DNA of 64,000 nt from Bifidobacterium simiiventris (GCF_019331715.1 NZ_JAHBBG010000001.1:62001-126000); one strand, 5' to 3'. Counted from the first letter of the stretch, positions 7,305 through 17,339 are shown. The notes: a model not told the origin generated them from the letters alone. Program-made: numbers and translations.

Positions 7305-10118
7305 TCAGAGCACGGATCCGTCCGCGCCGAGCACCTGCAGCTCGTAGATGCGGGCCGCGGTGTCGCTGCCCTGCGTCGGCTTGTCGACGACGAGCTTGAC
7401 GTAGCGGGCGTCGACGGGGGCGAACGCGTCGGACGTGGTGCCGGCGGTGTTCTTCTTCACGGTCGCGACCGTGGTGAACTCCTTGCCGTCCTGGCTGACG
7501 GCGATCGAGTACGCCTGCGTGTTCATGCTGGCGTCCTCGCCGCCGGCCTGCGCGTGGGCGATGTCGATCTGGCTGACGGTCTTGACGTCGCCGAGGTCCA
7601 CCGTGATCTCGTGCGGGGCCGGGCCGGTGACGCACCACTTCTTGGACGTGTCGCCGTCGACCGCGAACGCGGGCTGCTCGTTGCTGTTGGTGAAGCCGTC
7701 GGCCTCGGTGGCCTTGCCTTGCGACAGCAGAGTCAGGGAGGCGCCGGACTTGATCTTCGAGGAGACGACGATCTCTCCGGCGAGCTTGGTCGTGGCTTCG
7801 CCGCTGTCGTTTTTCGCGGTGATCTCGACGTCGTACACGCCTTCCTTGTCGTAGGTGACGGTGACCTTGTCGCCGTCGGCCTTCTCCTTGCTGGAGCCGG
7901 GCAGCGACCACGAGACGCTCTTGGTGTTCTTGGAGCTGGCGGAGGTGAACGTGACCTCGTCGCCCACGCCGATGAGCGTGCGCGAGGCGGTGGCGGCGGC
8001 CTTCGGCTTGCTGTTGTCGGGCCATTCCATGTCGGTCTTGGCGGACGTGCCCTGGTTGCCGTAGCGGTCGACGGGCACGACCTCGAACGTGGTGTTGTTC
8101 GTCTCGCCGGTGCGGGTCAGGGACGCGGCGTAGAAGTTCTCGACGTTGGAGATGCCGAGGAAGGAGCGGGACTTGTCCTCGTTGATCTTGTACACCTCGT
8201 AGGCGGCCGCGTCGCCGTCGGCCTTCCAGGACAGGCGCACGCCGGCGTAGATCGCGTCGTCGTCGAACTGCTTGTCGCCGACGGCCACCGACGTGACCTT
8301 GCCCGCCGAGGTCTTTTCGGCGCCGTCCTTGAGCGTGATGTTGCCGAGCAGCAGCTGGTAGCCGGCCTTGTCCTCGTCGCTCTTGTATGTAATGTCGAAT
8401 CCGGTCATCGACTTGCCGGCGTACTTGGACACGTCGTATGTGACGGTCGTCCAGTCCTCGCCGATCTTCTTGTTCGACTTCGGCGCGACGGTCTCGCTCG
8501 TGCCGTCGGCGAACGTGAGCACGGCGTCGAGTTCGGTGGAGGCGTTTGCCTTGGCGGTCATCGACAGTTCGGTCTTGTCGGCGAGCTTGACATTGGCCGA
8601 GTACAGGCGCACGTCGGTGGAGCCGCCCTTCTTGACCACGCCGGAGAACTTGAGCGACGAGCCGCCGTACCATGCTTCGGCGTCGGAGTAGTCGGCCTTG
8701 GTCTTGTTGCCGCCCTGGTCGGAGACGGTCCAGCGGTAGGTCGGCTGGATGTCGGAGACGGAACGGTTGTTCCAGTCCATCTTCGAGATCTGCTCGCCGT
8801 CTCGGAAGAAGCTGTAGCCGGAGCCGTTGTTGAAGTTCGTGACGAACGGCAGCGACGTGATGGCCGACTGTTCGACCACGTAATTGGACACGCCCTGCCA
8901 GGCCTCGTCGCCGTCGTACGAGTCGTTCTGGCTCGGGTCGCCGGCCTTGTTGACCCACAGGCGGCTTTCGTTGGCGCGGAACGTGGTCGGGTTGCCGGCC
9001 GCCCAGTAGGCCCAGCTCGGGCAGTACAGGCCGAGCGACGTGTGCGTCTTGCCGTCGGAGCCGGCGAGCAGGTTCCACTTGACCGGCGTGTCGTAGCCGT
9101 TGGCCTGCACGTCGACGCCGGCGTACAGCGAGTACGGGTCGACGCCGATCTCGGCGGCCTTGTCGGCGGACGCCTTGAGCAGGTTCTTGTCGGCCAGCTC
9201 GTCCTCGGTCCACCAGAAGTTGAGGAACATGTCGTCGGCGACCTGGGTCTTGCCGTCGGTCATGAACATCTTGTTCTCGTCGGTGAGCGCGTTCTGCCAG
9301 TCGATCGCGCCGTCCTTGGTCATCGAATCGTAGTAGACGACGCGCAGGTCGGGCGCCTGCTCCTTCAGGTACTTGATGAACGCCTGCATCTTCTCGGCGT
9401 ACTTGGCGCCGAGCGCGGTCTCGTTGTCGCCTTCGGTCTCCTGGTTGATGAACCAGCCGTCGAAGCCGTAGGTCTGGGCGACCTCGATGAGCTTGTCTGC
9501 CACGGGGAACGAGCCGTCCGCGTCCTGGGCGAGGGTCTGGTCGAGCCATTCGACCTTGCCGCCGGACACGTTCTGCGGGAAGAACACGGTGCCGAGCACG
9601 GGCACGCCGTTGGTGTGGGCCATGTCGGTGACGTCCGGGCTGGGCGGCACGATGATGCCTTCGCCGGACGAGCCGCCCCAGTAGACGAGCTGGTCGACGT
9701 ACTGCCAGTAGGAGAACGTGTTGGCGTTCGCGTTGTTCAGGCCGTGGGGCGCGTTGCCGGACGTAGACGAGTTCATGATGGAGATGGCCATCACCTTGGT
9801 GTCCGTGTTCTGGGTCTTGTTGACGGCCTTGAGGTCCTTTTTGTCGACGCGCTTGGCGAGCGGCACGGTGCTCACGTTGTAGGCGAGGTCCGGGTCGTCC
9901 TTCGCGTTCCATTCGAGCAGGGTGTCGGGGAACCAGTAGGAGGATTCGGGCTGGTTCTTGAGGATGAGCTCCTCGTTCTCGTTTTCCGGCGTGACCGTGT
10001 ACTTCACGCCCGACGCGCCGGACGTGGCCGAGCACGCCGCGAGCGAGGCGAGCATCGCCCCGGCGAGCGCCGCCGCCATGAATCGGCGCGACACGGCTAC
10101 GAGTGTCTTCTTGTTCAT
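7305..10118 (-). CDS. Surface GH85 endo-beta-N-acetylglucosaminidase (lipoprotein)
   Basis: This enzyme cleaves between the two core GlcNAc residues of N-linked glycans and so releases the sugar chain from glycoprotein. The 937-residue protein starts with a lipoprotein signal whose lipobox ends LAAC (Cys29), which places it on the outer face of the membrane. The GH85 catalytic pair is visible in GFDGWFINQETE: Asn225 positions the substrate and Glu227 is the acid/base. A PKD-like domain (about residues 705-785) and a C-terminal F5/8-type discoidin/CBM32-like domain (about 800-935) follow. AAAGGA precedes the ATG. It is the last gene of the transporter-enzyme operon. Its surface position fits the first step of N-glycan foraging. 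Confidence 0.93.
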   Translation of the reverse strand: MNKKTLVAVSRRFMAAALAGAMLASLAACSATSGASGVKYTVTPENENEELILKNQPESSYWFPDTLLEWNAKDDPDLAYNVSTVPLAKRVDKKDLKAVNKTQNTDTKVMAISIMNSSTSGNAPHGLNNANANTFSYWQYVDQLVYWGGSSGEGIIVPPSPDVTDMAHTNGVPVLGTVFFPQNVSGGKVEWLDQTLAQDADGSFPVADKLIEVAQTYGFDGWFINQETEGDNETALGAKYAEKMQAFIKYLKEQAPDLRVVYYDSMTKDGAIDWQNALTDENKMFMTDGKTQVADDMFLNFWWTEDELADKNLLKASADKAAEIGVDPYSLYAGVDVQANGYDTPVKWNLLAGSDGKTHTSLGLYCPSWAYWAAGNPTTFRANESRLWVNKAGDPSQNDSYDGDEAWQGVSNYVVEQSAITSLPFVTNFNNGSGYSFFRDGEQISKMDWNNRSVSDIQPTYRWTVSDQGGNKTKADYSDAEAWYGGSSLKFSGVVKKGGSTDVRLYSANVKLADKTELSMTAKANASTELDAVLTFADGTSETVAPKSNKKIGEDWTTVTYDVSKYAGKSMTGFDITYKSDEDKAGYQLLLGNITLKDGAEKTSAGKVTSVAVGDKQFDDDAIYAGVRLSWKADGDAAAYEVYKINEDKSRSFLGISNVENFYAASLTRTGETNNTTFEVVPVDRYGNQGTSAKTDMEWPDNSKPKAAATASRTLIGVGDEVTFTSASSKNTKSVSWSLPGSSKEKADGDKVTVTYDKEGVYDVEITAKNDSGEATTKLAGEIVVSSKIKSGASLTLLSQGKATEADGFTNSNEQPAFAVDGDTSKKWCVTGPAPHEITVDLGDVKTVSQIDIAHAQAGGEDASMNTQAYSIAVSQDGKEFTTVATVKKNTAGTTSDAFAPVDARYVKLVVDKPTQGSDTAARIYELQVLGADGSVL

Positions 10119-10169
10119 CGGTTTCCTTTCTTGTCGTCGGCTCTGCTGTGCGCCGACACATCTGTGGTT

Positions 10170-10188
10170 CGGACGGGTCTGCCGTCCG
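10170..10188. other. Intergenic hairpin between GH31 and GH85
   Basis: CGGACGG and CCGTCCG form a perfect 7-bp stem around a 5-base loop in the 141-bp gap between the two genes. TTTT follows only on the plus strand, where no gene needs it. For the minus-strand operon it may be an RNA-processing or stability element. Confidence 0.4.
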
Positions 10189-10259
10189 GTTTTCGGGCAT
10201 GCTTGCGCCCGGCCGACCGTCTGGCCGGCTGTTGGGGAAGAGGAAGAAACGGGACTAAT

Positions 10260-12827
10260 TCAGCCGCGTAGCAGCACTTCCGCGAGCGCTTCGACGACGC
10301 TTTGCGGCATGTGCGAGGAGAACCATTGCGGTTCCCCGTAGTCGCCCGCGGGCATTTCGAGCGTGTGCAGCGAGGCGAGCGCGTTCGCGCCCTCGCGCCG
10401 CACGAGGTCCCAGGCGCGTTCCTTGGTGAAGTAGAGCATTTGCGCGTCCTTGAGCACGGCGAATGCGTCGCGTTCGGTCGGTTGCGGGGCGATCGCGAGC
10501 CCTCCGTCGACGACGATGCGCAGGTCGTCCGTGATCGGTACGTCGGCGATGTCGACGGTCAGGCTGAGGGTCGTCTCGTCGTATGTCGTGACACAGTCGA
10601 CGTTGCGGCCGCCGATCGTCGCGGTGACGATGCCGGACAGATCGATCGTGTGATCGTCGCCGGCGACGTTGGTCGCGTGGCCGCGCGTGCGGTCGGCGGC
10701 CGGATCGGCGACGCCGCGGAACACGATGCGCCACGACCGGCGTTCGGGGATCGCTGCCCGCTCCCCCGCCGCGGCGGCGACGGTGAACGCGCCTCGCGTC
10801 CAGTCGAGCGTGAGGTCGGTGCGGGTCCAGTGGTTGGATGATCCGACGCCGCCGTCGTCCTCCCACAGTGCGAACGAGCCGTCCGCGCCGGGGAACACGA
10901 GCACGTCGAGTACGGCCGGATTGTCGGTCGAGTTGAGCGGGCCGTCGTGCACGCCGCCGTGCGTGTCGTCGGCGAGACGCTGCATCGGAATGATGCCGCC
11001 GGCTTTGGCGAACACGGGCATGCGGTCGAGGCCGCGCCACGCCTGCATCGTACGGCCGCCCTCGGGCCGGGATGCGTAGTGGCGTCCGTCGAAGAAATCG
11101 AACCAGTCGCCGTGCGGGAACCACACGTCGGCCTTGGCTCGCTGCGTCTCGCGGCTGGCGGGTTCGAGGATCGGCGAGACGATGAGTTCGGTGCCGAACC
11201 GGAATTCGGTGGGCACGTTGCCGCCCGAATACTCCCAGTACATGGGTTCGACGAGCGGTTCGCCGTCGATTGCGACGCGGCGGTTCATCGCATACAGGTA
11301 CGGGATGAGCCGGTGGCGCAATCTGAGCGCGTCGGTCATGGCCGCGCGGGCTTCTGCGTGGAAATTCCACGGTTCCTTGCCGTTGAACGGCGAGTCGGTG
11401 GAGTGCAGGCGGTTGATCGGGCTGAACGTGCCGAGCTGGTACCAGCGGGCTTCCAGTTCCTCGTCGCGGTAGCCGAACATGTGGCCGCCGATGTCGTGGC
11501 TCCACCAGCCGTAGCCGATGTTGGAGGCCATGGCGGTGAAGTACGGTTGGAATTTGAGCGACTCCCACGTGACGACCGTGTCGCCGGAGAAGCCGACCGG
11601 ATAGCGGTGCGAGCCGTATCCGGAGTATCGGGAGAAGGTGATCGGCCGACTGCCTCGGCGGGCCGAGTCAAGATAGTGCAGGTGGTTGAGCATCCACAGC
11701 GGGTCGAGACCCTGAACGCGCGTGACGCCGTCCTGCTGCCAGTCGATCCACCAGAAGTCGACGCCCTGGTCTTCGAGCGGGTGCAGAACCTGTTCGAAGT
11801 ACGCGTTCATGAACGTGGGGTCGGCCGCGTCGAATTCGATCGCGCTGCCCTGCGCCGGATCCTTGCCGAGCGCCGTGCAGACGCGCGTATAGGATTCCTC
11901 GAACGCGCGGATGCCGTCGCGCGGGTGCAGGTTGAGCGTGGTGCGCATGCCGTGATCGTGCAGCCAGCCGAGGAAGCCGGCCGGGTCCGCGAACAGGCTG
12001 CGGTTCCAGGTGAAGCCGGTCCAGCCGGAGCCGTATTTCGGATCGACGTCGGTGACGTGCCAGTCCATGTCGATCACGGCGACGCTGAACGGCAGTCCCT
12101 CGCGTTCGAAGCGTTCGACCAGCGTACGGTATTCGGCGTCCGAATACCGGTGGTAGCGGCTCCACCAGTTGCCGAACGCCCAGCGCGGCAAGAGCGGCAC
12201 GGGGCCGGTGAGCCGGTAGTAGTCGCGCAGCGCCTCGCGGATGCGGCCCGCGTGGCCGAACAGGTACAGGTCGCGCGTGGCATGCGGTTTGGCCGTGACC
12301 CATTCGCCGAACGGATTGGTTCGGCCGTTGACCTCGGGCATGGCACGCACGAGGTTGTCGGCCGAATCGTCGATGACCGCCCAGCCGTCGCCGGACAGGA
12401 GGCCCGGTTCGAGCGGTGCGGGGCCGTCGACCTGGTCGAGCGTGCGCGTGGTGCCGCCGCGGTTGGCGGACTGCGCGTCGCCGTAGCGCCACGTGCTGTG
12501 CTGCGACGGCGAGTCCTTGACGGTTACCGCGAGGCCTTCCGCGCTGAACGGCTCGCCGTTGTACGAGATGCGCAGATGCGCGGTTTCGATGTCGATCCAG
12601 CCGTCCGCGTCGCGGCGCACGTCGAAGTGCGGCACGCTGCCGAAGTCGCGGTTGACGACGGTCTGCGTGCGCTCGTCGACGAATTCGCCGCTGTCGGACC
12701 ATTCGAGTCGGATCAGCGAGTCGGTGAGGATACCGATGCGCCAGCGGTCGCCCTGGACGACGCATTGGGGGTTCATACGAGGATTGCCCTTGTGCGATTC
12801 AACCGTGAACCGTGCCGCGTCGACCAT
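10260..12827 (-). CDS. GH31-family alpha-glycosidase
   Basis: This 855-residue retaining alpha-glycosidase has no signal peptide, so it should act in the cytosol on imported sugar. The GH31 barrel is clear: WAFGNWWSRYHRYSD, then the nucleophile segment FWWIDWQQDG, then RPITFSRYSGYGSHRYPVGFSGD and YGWWSHDIGGH. The nucleophile aspartate is followed by Trp-Gln rather than the Met-Asn of classical alpha-glucosidases, so the exact sugar is uncertain; a glucosyl or other alpha-linked cap on N-glycans is possible. The start at 12827 has AAAGG eight bases upstream; an in-frame ATG at 12776 is an alternative. Confidence 0.87.
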   Translation of the reverse strand: MVDAARFTVESHKGNPRMNPQCVVQGDRWRIGILTDSLIRLEWSDSGEFVDERTQTVVNRDFGSVPHFDVRRDADGWIDIETAHLRISYNGEPFSAEGLAVTVKDSPSQHSTWRYGDAQSANRGGTTRTLDQVDGPAPLEPGLLSGDGWAVIDDSADNLVRAMPEVNGRTNPFGEWVTAKPHATRDLYLFGHAGRIREALRDYYRLTGPVPLLPRWAFGNWWSRYHRYSDAEYRTLVERFEREGLPFSVAVIDMDWHVTDVDPKYGSGWTGFTWNRSLFADPAGFLGWLHDHGMRTTLNLHPRDGIRAFEESYTRVCTALGKDPAQGSAIEFDAADPTFMNAYFEQVLHPLEDQGVDFWWIDWQQDGVTRVQGLDPLWMLNHLHYLDSARRGSRPITFSRYSGYGSHRYPVGFSGDTVVTWESLKFQPYFTAMASNIGYGWWSHDIGGHMFGYRDEELEARWYQLGTFSPINRLHSTDSPFNGKEPWNFHAEARAAMTDALRLRHRLIPYLYAMNRRVAIDGEPLVEPMYWEYSGGNVPTEFRFGTELIVSPILEPASRETQRAKADVWFPHGDWFDFFDGRHYASRPEGGRTMQAWRGLDRMPVFAKAGGIIPMQRLADDTHGGVHDGPLNSTDNPAVLDVLVFPGADGSFALWEDDGGVGSSNHWTRTDLTLDWTRGAFTVAAAAGERAAIPERRSWRIVFRGVADPAADRTRGHATNVAGDDHTIDLSGIVTATIGGRNVDCVTTYDETTLSLTVDIADVPITDDLRIVVDGGLAIAPQPTERDAFAVLKDAQMLYFTKERAWDLVRREGANALASLHTLEMPAGDYGEPQWFSSHMPQSVVEALAEVLLRG

Positions 12828-12907
12828 GACGACCGCCTTTCCTGCTTGGGATGTGTGAGGCTTGCGGGTGCTGTGGCGCACCCGCTCGCCGCCTATTTTA
12901 TTCGCCG

Positions 12908-14203
12908 CTATTCTCCCTTGTCGGCGAACGCTGGATCGGAGACCGCGCTGTACGCGTTGCCGGCTACGGCCTCGACGCGTTCGACGCGGGTGATGCCGCG
13001 TGCGGCGAGCTTGGCCGGGTCGTCGGCGTCCGTGGACGTGATCAGGCACGGGCGTTCGCCCTGGCGGGTCAGGTCCATCCATGCCTCGAACACGCTGCCG
13101 GCCGGGGCGAGCGCGGCGCGCAGGGTCGGGTCGCCCTGCTCGTCGACGGGGATGGCGATGGCCGTGGTGCGCGGTGCGGGGGCCGGCGCGTTCGCCTTCG
13201 CGGAGCGGATGGCGTCGCGGAACGCCTCCCCCACGTCGGTGAGCGAACCGTCCACGTCGAACAGGCCGAGTTCGTGTTCGAAGAACGGGAAGTCCGAGAA
13301 CGTCTTCGGGATGCGGTGCGAGCACCACCAGGTGATGCCGTACACGTCCGGGCAGTCCTCGATGGCTTCGACCGATTCGCGGCAGAACGCGGGCGCGTCC
13401 TCGGGGGCGACCACGTTGCCGGGTGCGCCGATCTCCTGCACCCACACCGGACGGTGCGCCTCGGCGGCGAACGCCTTCGACAGTTCGACGAGCCATGCGG
13501 CGTGGTGCGTGCTTTCGAGCGACATCGGGCCGTAGTGCTGGCCGGTGCCGTTGAACACCCACGAGTGCACGGTGGTGATGTCGCCCTTTCGGGAGGCGTA
13601 CTGCGGGCGGAACGCGTGGCCGTCCATGTACCACACGGCGTCGTTCTCGCTGTGCAGGATCATGCGGCCGTCCTCGTGGGCGCGGTTCTCGACCGAGCCG
13701 ATGAGCCGGTCGAGCCATGCGCCGATCTGGTCGGGCGTGGCGAACATGCGGCGCGGGTGCGTGCGGTCGGTGAACTGGTTGCATTCGTTGCCGAGCGTGA
13801 GTCCGGCGAACGCCTTGACGTCGGCGAGCGCGTCGTAGATGGCCTTGACGAGGTCGCATTGGGCTTCGATGGCCGGCTCGTCGGCGAACATGCTCGCGTC
13901 ATGCCAGGAGACGAGCCAGGACGGCACGAAGTCGAAGCTGGAGAGGTGTCCCTGGATGACGTCGACGTAGACGTCGAGTCCGGCTTCGCCGCCGATTTCG
14001 ACCATGCGGCGCAGGTCGACGAGGGCCTTGGGGTTGATCCATGTGCGGTTCGGCTGCAGCAGCGTCCACAGCGGGAAGACGCGCACGTGGTCGGCGCCGA
14101 GGTCGGCGATCTGCTTCAGGTCTCGGCGGATGGCGTTCCAGTCGGGGTTGAGCCATGAGTAGAACCATTCGCCGGAGGGCGTGTAGTTGACTCCGAATTT
14201 CAT
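12908..14203 (-). CDS. GH5-family beta-mannosidase, GH5_18-like
   Basis: This cytosolic (beta/alpha)8 glycosidase has 431 residues. Glu140 in LTLGNECNQ fits the acid/base and Glu257 in PVWVQEIGAPG fits the nucleophile. The overall layout and its company (GH38, GH85, ABC importer) match the GH5_18 beta-mannosidases of bifidobacteria, which split the Man-beta-1,4-GlcNAc core left after alpha-mannose removal. That substrate is inferred from subfamily and context rather than from a decisive residue. It lies 18 bp after the permease gene and about 80 bp before the GH31 gene, in the same operon. Confidence 0.83.
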   Translation of the reverse strand: MKFGVNYTPSGEWFYSWLNPDWNAIRRDLKQIADLGADHVRVFPLWTLLQPNRTWINPKALVDLRRMVEIGGEAGLDVYVDVIQGHLSSFDFVPSWLVSWHDASMFADEPAIEAQCDLVKAIYDALADVKAFAGLTLGNECNQFTDRTHPRRMFATPDQIGAWLDRLIGSVENRAHEDGRMILHSENDAVWYMDGHAFRPQYASRKGDITTVHSWVFNGTGQHYGPMSLESTHHAAWLVELSKAFAAEAHRPVWVQEIGAPGNVVAPEDAPAFCRESVEAIEDCPDVYGITWWCSHRIPKTFSDFPFFEHELGLFDVDGSLTDVGEAFRDAIRSAKANAPAPAPRTTAIAIPVDEQGDPTLRAALAPAGSVFEAWMDLTRQGERPCLITSTDADDPAKLAARGITRVERVEAVAGNAYSAVSDPAFADKGE

Positions 14204-14221
14204 GGTGGGTGTGCTCCGGGG

Positions 14222-15076
14222 TTATTCCTTGACCGATCCGGCTTCCAGGCCGTTGAAGATGTAGCGCTGGAAGACCAGGAAGAAGATCATGATCGGGATG
14301 AGGGCGACGATGGTGCCGGCGGCGACGACGCGCGGGTCGGACACGAAGGTGCCCTGCAGGCGGCTCATGCCGAGCGTGAGCGTGTAGTGCGAGTCGTCGG
14401 TGAGCACGATCAGCGGCCACAGGAAGTCGTTCCACGAGCCCATGAAGGAGAAGATGCCGACGAGTGCCATCGTGCCCTTGACCTGCGGCACGCAGATGCG
14501 CCAGAAGCGTTGCCAGATGTTCGCGCCGTCGACTTCGGCGGCTTCGATCATCTCGCGCGGGATGGCGTTGAACGCGTTCATGAACAGGAGGATGTTCATG
14601 GAGCTGACCAGGCCGGGCAGGGCCACGCCGATGAGGTTGTTCTGCAGGTCGAGGTTGCGGATGATGAGGAACTGGGAGATGAGGATCGTCTCGCCGGGCA
14701 CCAGCATCGACAGGAACAGCAGGCCGACGACCAGTCCCTTGCCCTTGAATTTGAGCAGGGCGAGCGAGTAGCCGGCGAAGCATCCTGAGATGATGTTGCC
14801 GCCGATGTTCAGGGCCGCGACGATGAGCGTGTTGCACACGTAGAACAGGATCGGTAGACGCTTGAACACCTGGATGAAGTTGTCGATGGTCGGGTCGACG
14901 GGGATGAGGTACGGTGCGGCGTACATGTCGTCCTTGGGGCCCTTGAACGCGAGCGAGATCTGCCATAGCAGCGGCGCGGCGAGGAAGAGCAGCAGGGCGA
15001 TGAGCACGACGATGCGCACGACCTTGCCGGGGGTGACGTGGTTGTACTTGTTTTCCATCACTGCTTTGCTTGCCAT
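14222..15076 (-). CDS. ABC sugar transporter permease, MalG-like
   Basis: This is a six-helix inner-membrane permease of 284 residues. The cytoplasmic EAA loop that docks the ATPase reads MIEAAEVDGANIWQRFWRICVPQ. Its ATG overlaps the stop codon of the partner permease by one base, so the two are co-translated. No ATP-binding subunit is encoded nearby, so it probably uses a shared MsmK-type ATPase from elsewhere in the genome. The likely cargo is an N-glycan oligosaccharide, from context. Confidence 0.93.
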   Translation of the reverse strand: MASKAVMENKYNHVTPGKVVRIVVLIALLLFLAAPLLWQISLAFKGPKDDMYAAPYLIPVDPTIDNFIQVFKRLPILFYVCNTLIVAALNIGGNIISGCFAGYSLALLKFKGKGLVVGLLFLSMLVPGETILISQFLIIRNLDLQNNLIGVALPGLVSSMNILLFMNAFNAIPREMIEAAEVDGANIWQRFWRICVPQVKGTMALVGIFSFMGSWNDFLWPLIVLTDDSHYTLTLGMSRLQGTFVSDPRVVAAGTIVALIPIMIFFLVFQRYIFNGLEAGSVKE

Positions 15077-16008
15077 CAGTCTTCGCTCCTACGCTGGACG
15101 ATCCATTCGATGCCGATGATGCAGCCGAGGACCACGAACATGACCATGCCGAGCGCGCCGGAGTAGCCGGTGCGGGCGTTGATGCCGGTGCCTTCCTGCT
15201 TGATGAGCATGGTCATCGTCAGGTCGGCGCCGCCCACGCCGCCCGAGCCGCCGGAGAGCATGTAGATCTCGCCGAAGACGCGGAACGCGGACATGGAGCT
15301 CAGGAGCATGACGAGGATCATCGTCACGCGGCAGCCGGGAAGGGTCACGTGGAAGAACTGGCGGATGCCGCCGCAGCCGTCGATGGAGGCCGCCTCGTAC
15401 AGGGTGTTGTCGATGTTGGCGATGTTGGCCAAGTAGATGAGCATGTAGTAGCCCAGGCCGCTCCAGATGGTCACGGCCATGGCGCTGAACAGCAGCAGCC
15501 AGCGGTCGGTGAGGAACGGGATCGGGGTGCTGATCCACTTGAGGGCCTTGAACGTGCCGTTGAGCAGGCCGTCCTTGTCGAGGATGTTGGTCCACAGCAG
15601 GCCGACGACGACGCTGGACATGATGACCGGCGTATAGAAGGCGGTGCGGAAGAAGTTCATGATGCGGGTCTTCTCGGCGACGAGCGCGGCGAGCATGAGC
15701 GGCAGGATCACCATGAACGGGACGATGCACACCACGTACAGCGACGAGTTGAAGAACGCGGTCTGGAAACGCCGGTCGGTGAACATCGTGATGTAGTTCT
15801 GCAGTCCGACGAACTTGCCCGGCCGAAGCAGGGTGGAGTCGGTGAAGGACAGGCGGATCGTGTTGAAGAACGGCACCAGCGAGAAGGTGCAGATCCACAG
15901 GATCGGGGGCAGGACGAACAGCCAGGGGACGATGCGGCCGCTGTTGCGGGGATCGACCCCCTGCGCGGCGGGCTTGCCGCCGCGCTTCTTGGTCTTGGAT
16001 TGAGCCAT
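15076..16008 (-). CDS. ABC sugar transporter permease, MalF-like
   Basis: This permease of 310 residues pairs with the MalG-like gene downstream. After a basic cytoplasmic N-terminus (KTKKRGGK) it has six predicted membrane helices and the EAA loop YEAASIDGCGGIRQFFHVTLPG. It lies 31 bp after the binding-protein gene, the standard order for carbohydrate uptake family 1 importers. Confidence 0.94.
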   Translation of the reverse strand: MAQSKTKKRGGKPAAQGVDPRNSGRIVPWLFVLPPILWICTFSLVPFFNTIRLSFTDSTLLRPGKFVGLQNYITMFTDRRFQTAFFNSSLYVVCIVPFMVILPLMLAALVAEKTRIMNFFRTAFYTPVIMSSVVVGLLWTNILDKDGLLNGTFKALKWISTPIPFLTDRWLLLFSAMAVTIWSGLGYYMLIYLANIANIDNTLYEAASIDGCGGIRQFFHVTLPGCRVTMILVMLLSSMSAFRVFGEIYMLSGGSGGVGGADLTMTMLIKQEGTGINARTGYSGALGMVMFVVLGCIIGIEWIVQRRSED

Positions 16009-16039
16009 GATGGGGGTTCCTTACGGATTCGAGGGACGC

Positions 16040-17311
16040 TTAGATGCGCTCGTTGCAGTACTTGACGGTCGCGTCGAGGGCTTCCTTCGCGGTGATCTTG
16101 CCCTGCAGCGCCTGGGCGATCTCCTCGCGCAGCATGGTGGAGCAGGCGGAGGTGAACTGCGGCGGGCCCCAGATCTCGCCGTTGCGGATCTGGTCGGCGG
16201 ACATGCGCATGGCCTCGGCGTCCATCGTGTCGTCGGACGGGTTGAAGAAGTCGTCGTCGATGGTGCCGGTGGAGGACGGGAACACGTTGGCCTTCTTGTC
16301 GAACGCGAGCTGGTTGTCGGAGTTGGTCACGAAGCGGGCGAACTTGATGGCCAGGTCCTGGTGCTTGCTGGTCGCGTTGACGGTGAGCATCTCCATGAAC
16401 ATGTTCGGCTTGGTGTTGGCGATGAAGTCGGTGATGGCGAGGTTCTCGAACACCTTGGGCGCGTTCTTGCGGATGTCGTCGACGCTGTACGCGTTGCCGT
16501 TCATGAACGCCTGGGAGCCGCCGTTGAAGCTCTTGGATTCGCCGGAGGTGGAGCTGTTGAGCATGTCGTCGGTGAACGCGCCGGCGTTGTACATGTCGAT
16601 GTAGTGCTGGACGAACTCGACGCCCTTCTCGTTGTTGAACGTGAATTCGGTGTGGTCGTCGTTCATGAGCTGCACGCCGTACATGCCGAAGTCCTGGATG
16701 GACGGGATGCCGGAGGTCAGCGCGTACTTGCCGCCGCAGTTCTTGCCGAACGTGTCGGCCATGGCGAAGATGTCGTCCTGCTTGGTCGGCGGGTCGTTCG
16801 GGTCGACGGTGATGCCGCATTCCTCGAGCACGGCCTTGTTGTAGAAGGTCGGGCCGGAGTTGAGGTACCACGGGAAGCCGTAGGTGCCTTCGGCGAGGTC
16901 GGTGCCCTTGAAGGTGGCGGCGCTCCAGGCGGCCGGCAGGTAGTCCTTTTCGGCTTCGGGCGCGGCTTCGGCGAGGTTGAGCAGGATGCCGGCCTTGGCC
17001 AGCGTGTAGGCCGGTTCGGGGCCCATGTCGACCACGTCGGGCAGTTCGCCGGCGGCCGCGTCGGTGGACAGCTTGTCCTCGTAGTTGTCGGCCGGCTGGT
17101 CGACCCACTTGATGGTGACGCCCGGGTTCTCCTTCTCGAACTGGGCGATGAGGTCCTCGAAGTAGGAGGTGAACTTGTCGTTCTTGAGGTTCCAGGTCTG
17201 GAACTTCAGTTCGGTGCTGCCGCTCGACGAGCTGGTGCCGCAGGCGGCCAGACCGCCCATCATCGCGATTGCCGCGCCGAGTGCGACGGCCTTCTTGAGG
17301 GTTCCCTTCAT
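16040..17311 (-). CDS. ABC transporter sugar-binding lipoprotein
   Basis: This extracellular solute-binding protein has 423 residues. The lipoprotein signal MKGTLKKAVALGAAIAMMGG ends in the lipobox LAAC. The mature protein belongs to the family 1 (MalE-type) binding proteins, with KDYLPAAWSAATFKGTDLAEGTYGFPWYLNSGPTFYN split here across typical lobes. AAGGAG precedes the ATG. It captures the released oligosaccharide for the two permeases downstream; N-glycan specificity is inferred from neighbours. Confidence 0.93.
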   Translation of the reverse strand: MKGTLKKAVALGAAIAMMGGLAACGTSSSSGSTELKFQTWNLKNDKFTSYFEDLIAQFEKENPGVTIKWVDQPADNYEDKLSTDAAAGELPDVVDMGPEPAYTLAKAGILLNLAEAAPEAEKDYLPAAWSAATFKGTDLAEGTYGFPWYLNSGPTFYNKAVLEECGITVDPNDPPTKQDDIFAMADTFGKNCGGKYALTSGIPSIQDFGMYGVQLMNDDHTEFTFNNEKGVEFVQHYIDMYNAGAFTDDMLNSSTSGESKSFNGGSQAFMNGNAYSVDDIRKNAPKVFENLAITDFIANTKPNMFMEMLTVNATSKHQDLAIKFARFVTNSDNQLAFDKKANVFPSSTGTIDDDFFNPSDDTMDAEAMRMSADQIRNGEIWGPPQFTSACSTMLREEIAQALQGKITAKEALDATVKYCNERI

Positions 17312-17339
17312 GGGTTTCTCCTTATCTTTTTTTGGTGAT

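Noticed and set aside
7186..10271. Very long open frames on both strands across the GH85 gene
   Set aside because: They mirror the GH85 codons in other frames, are rich in Arg/Gly/Val without domain patterns and lack ribosome sites. High GC explains them.
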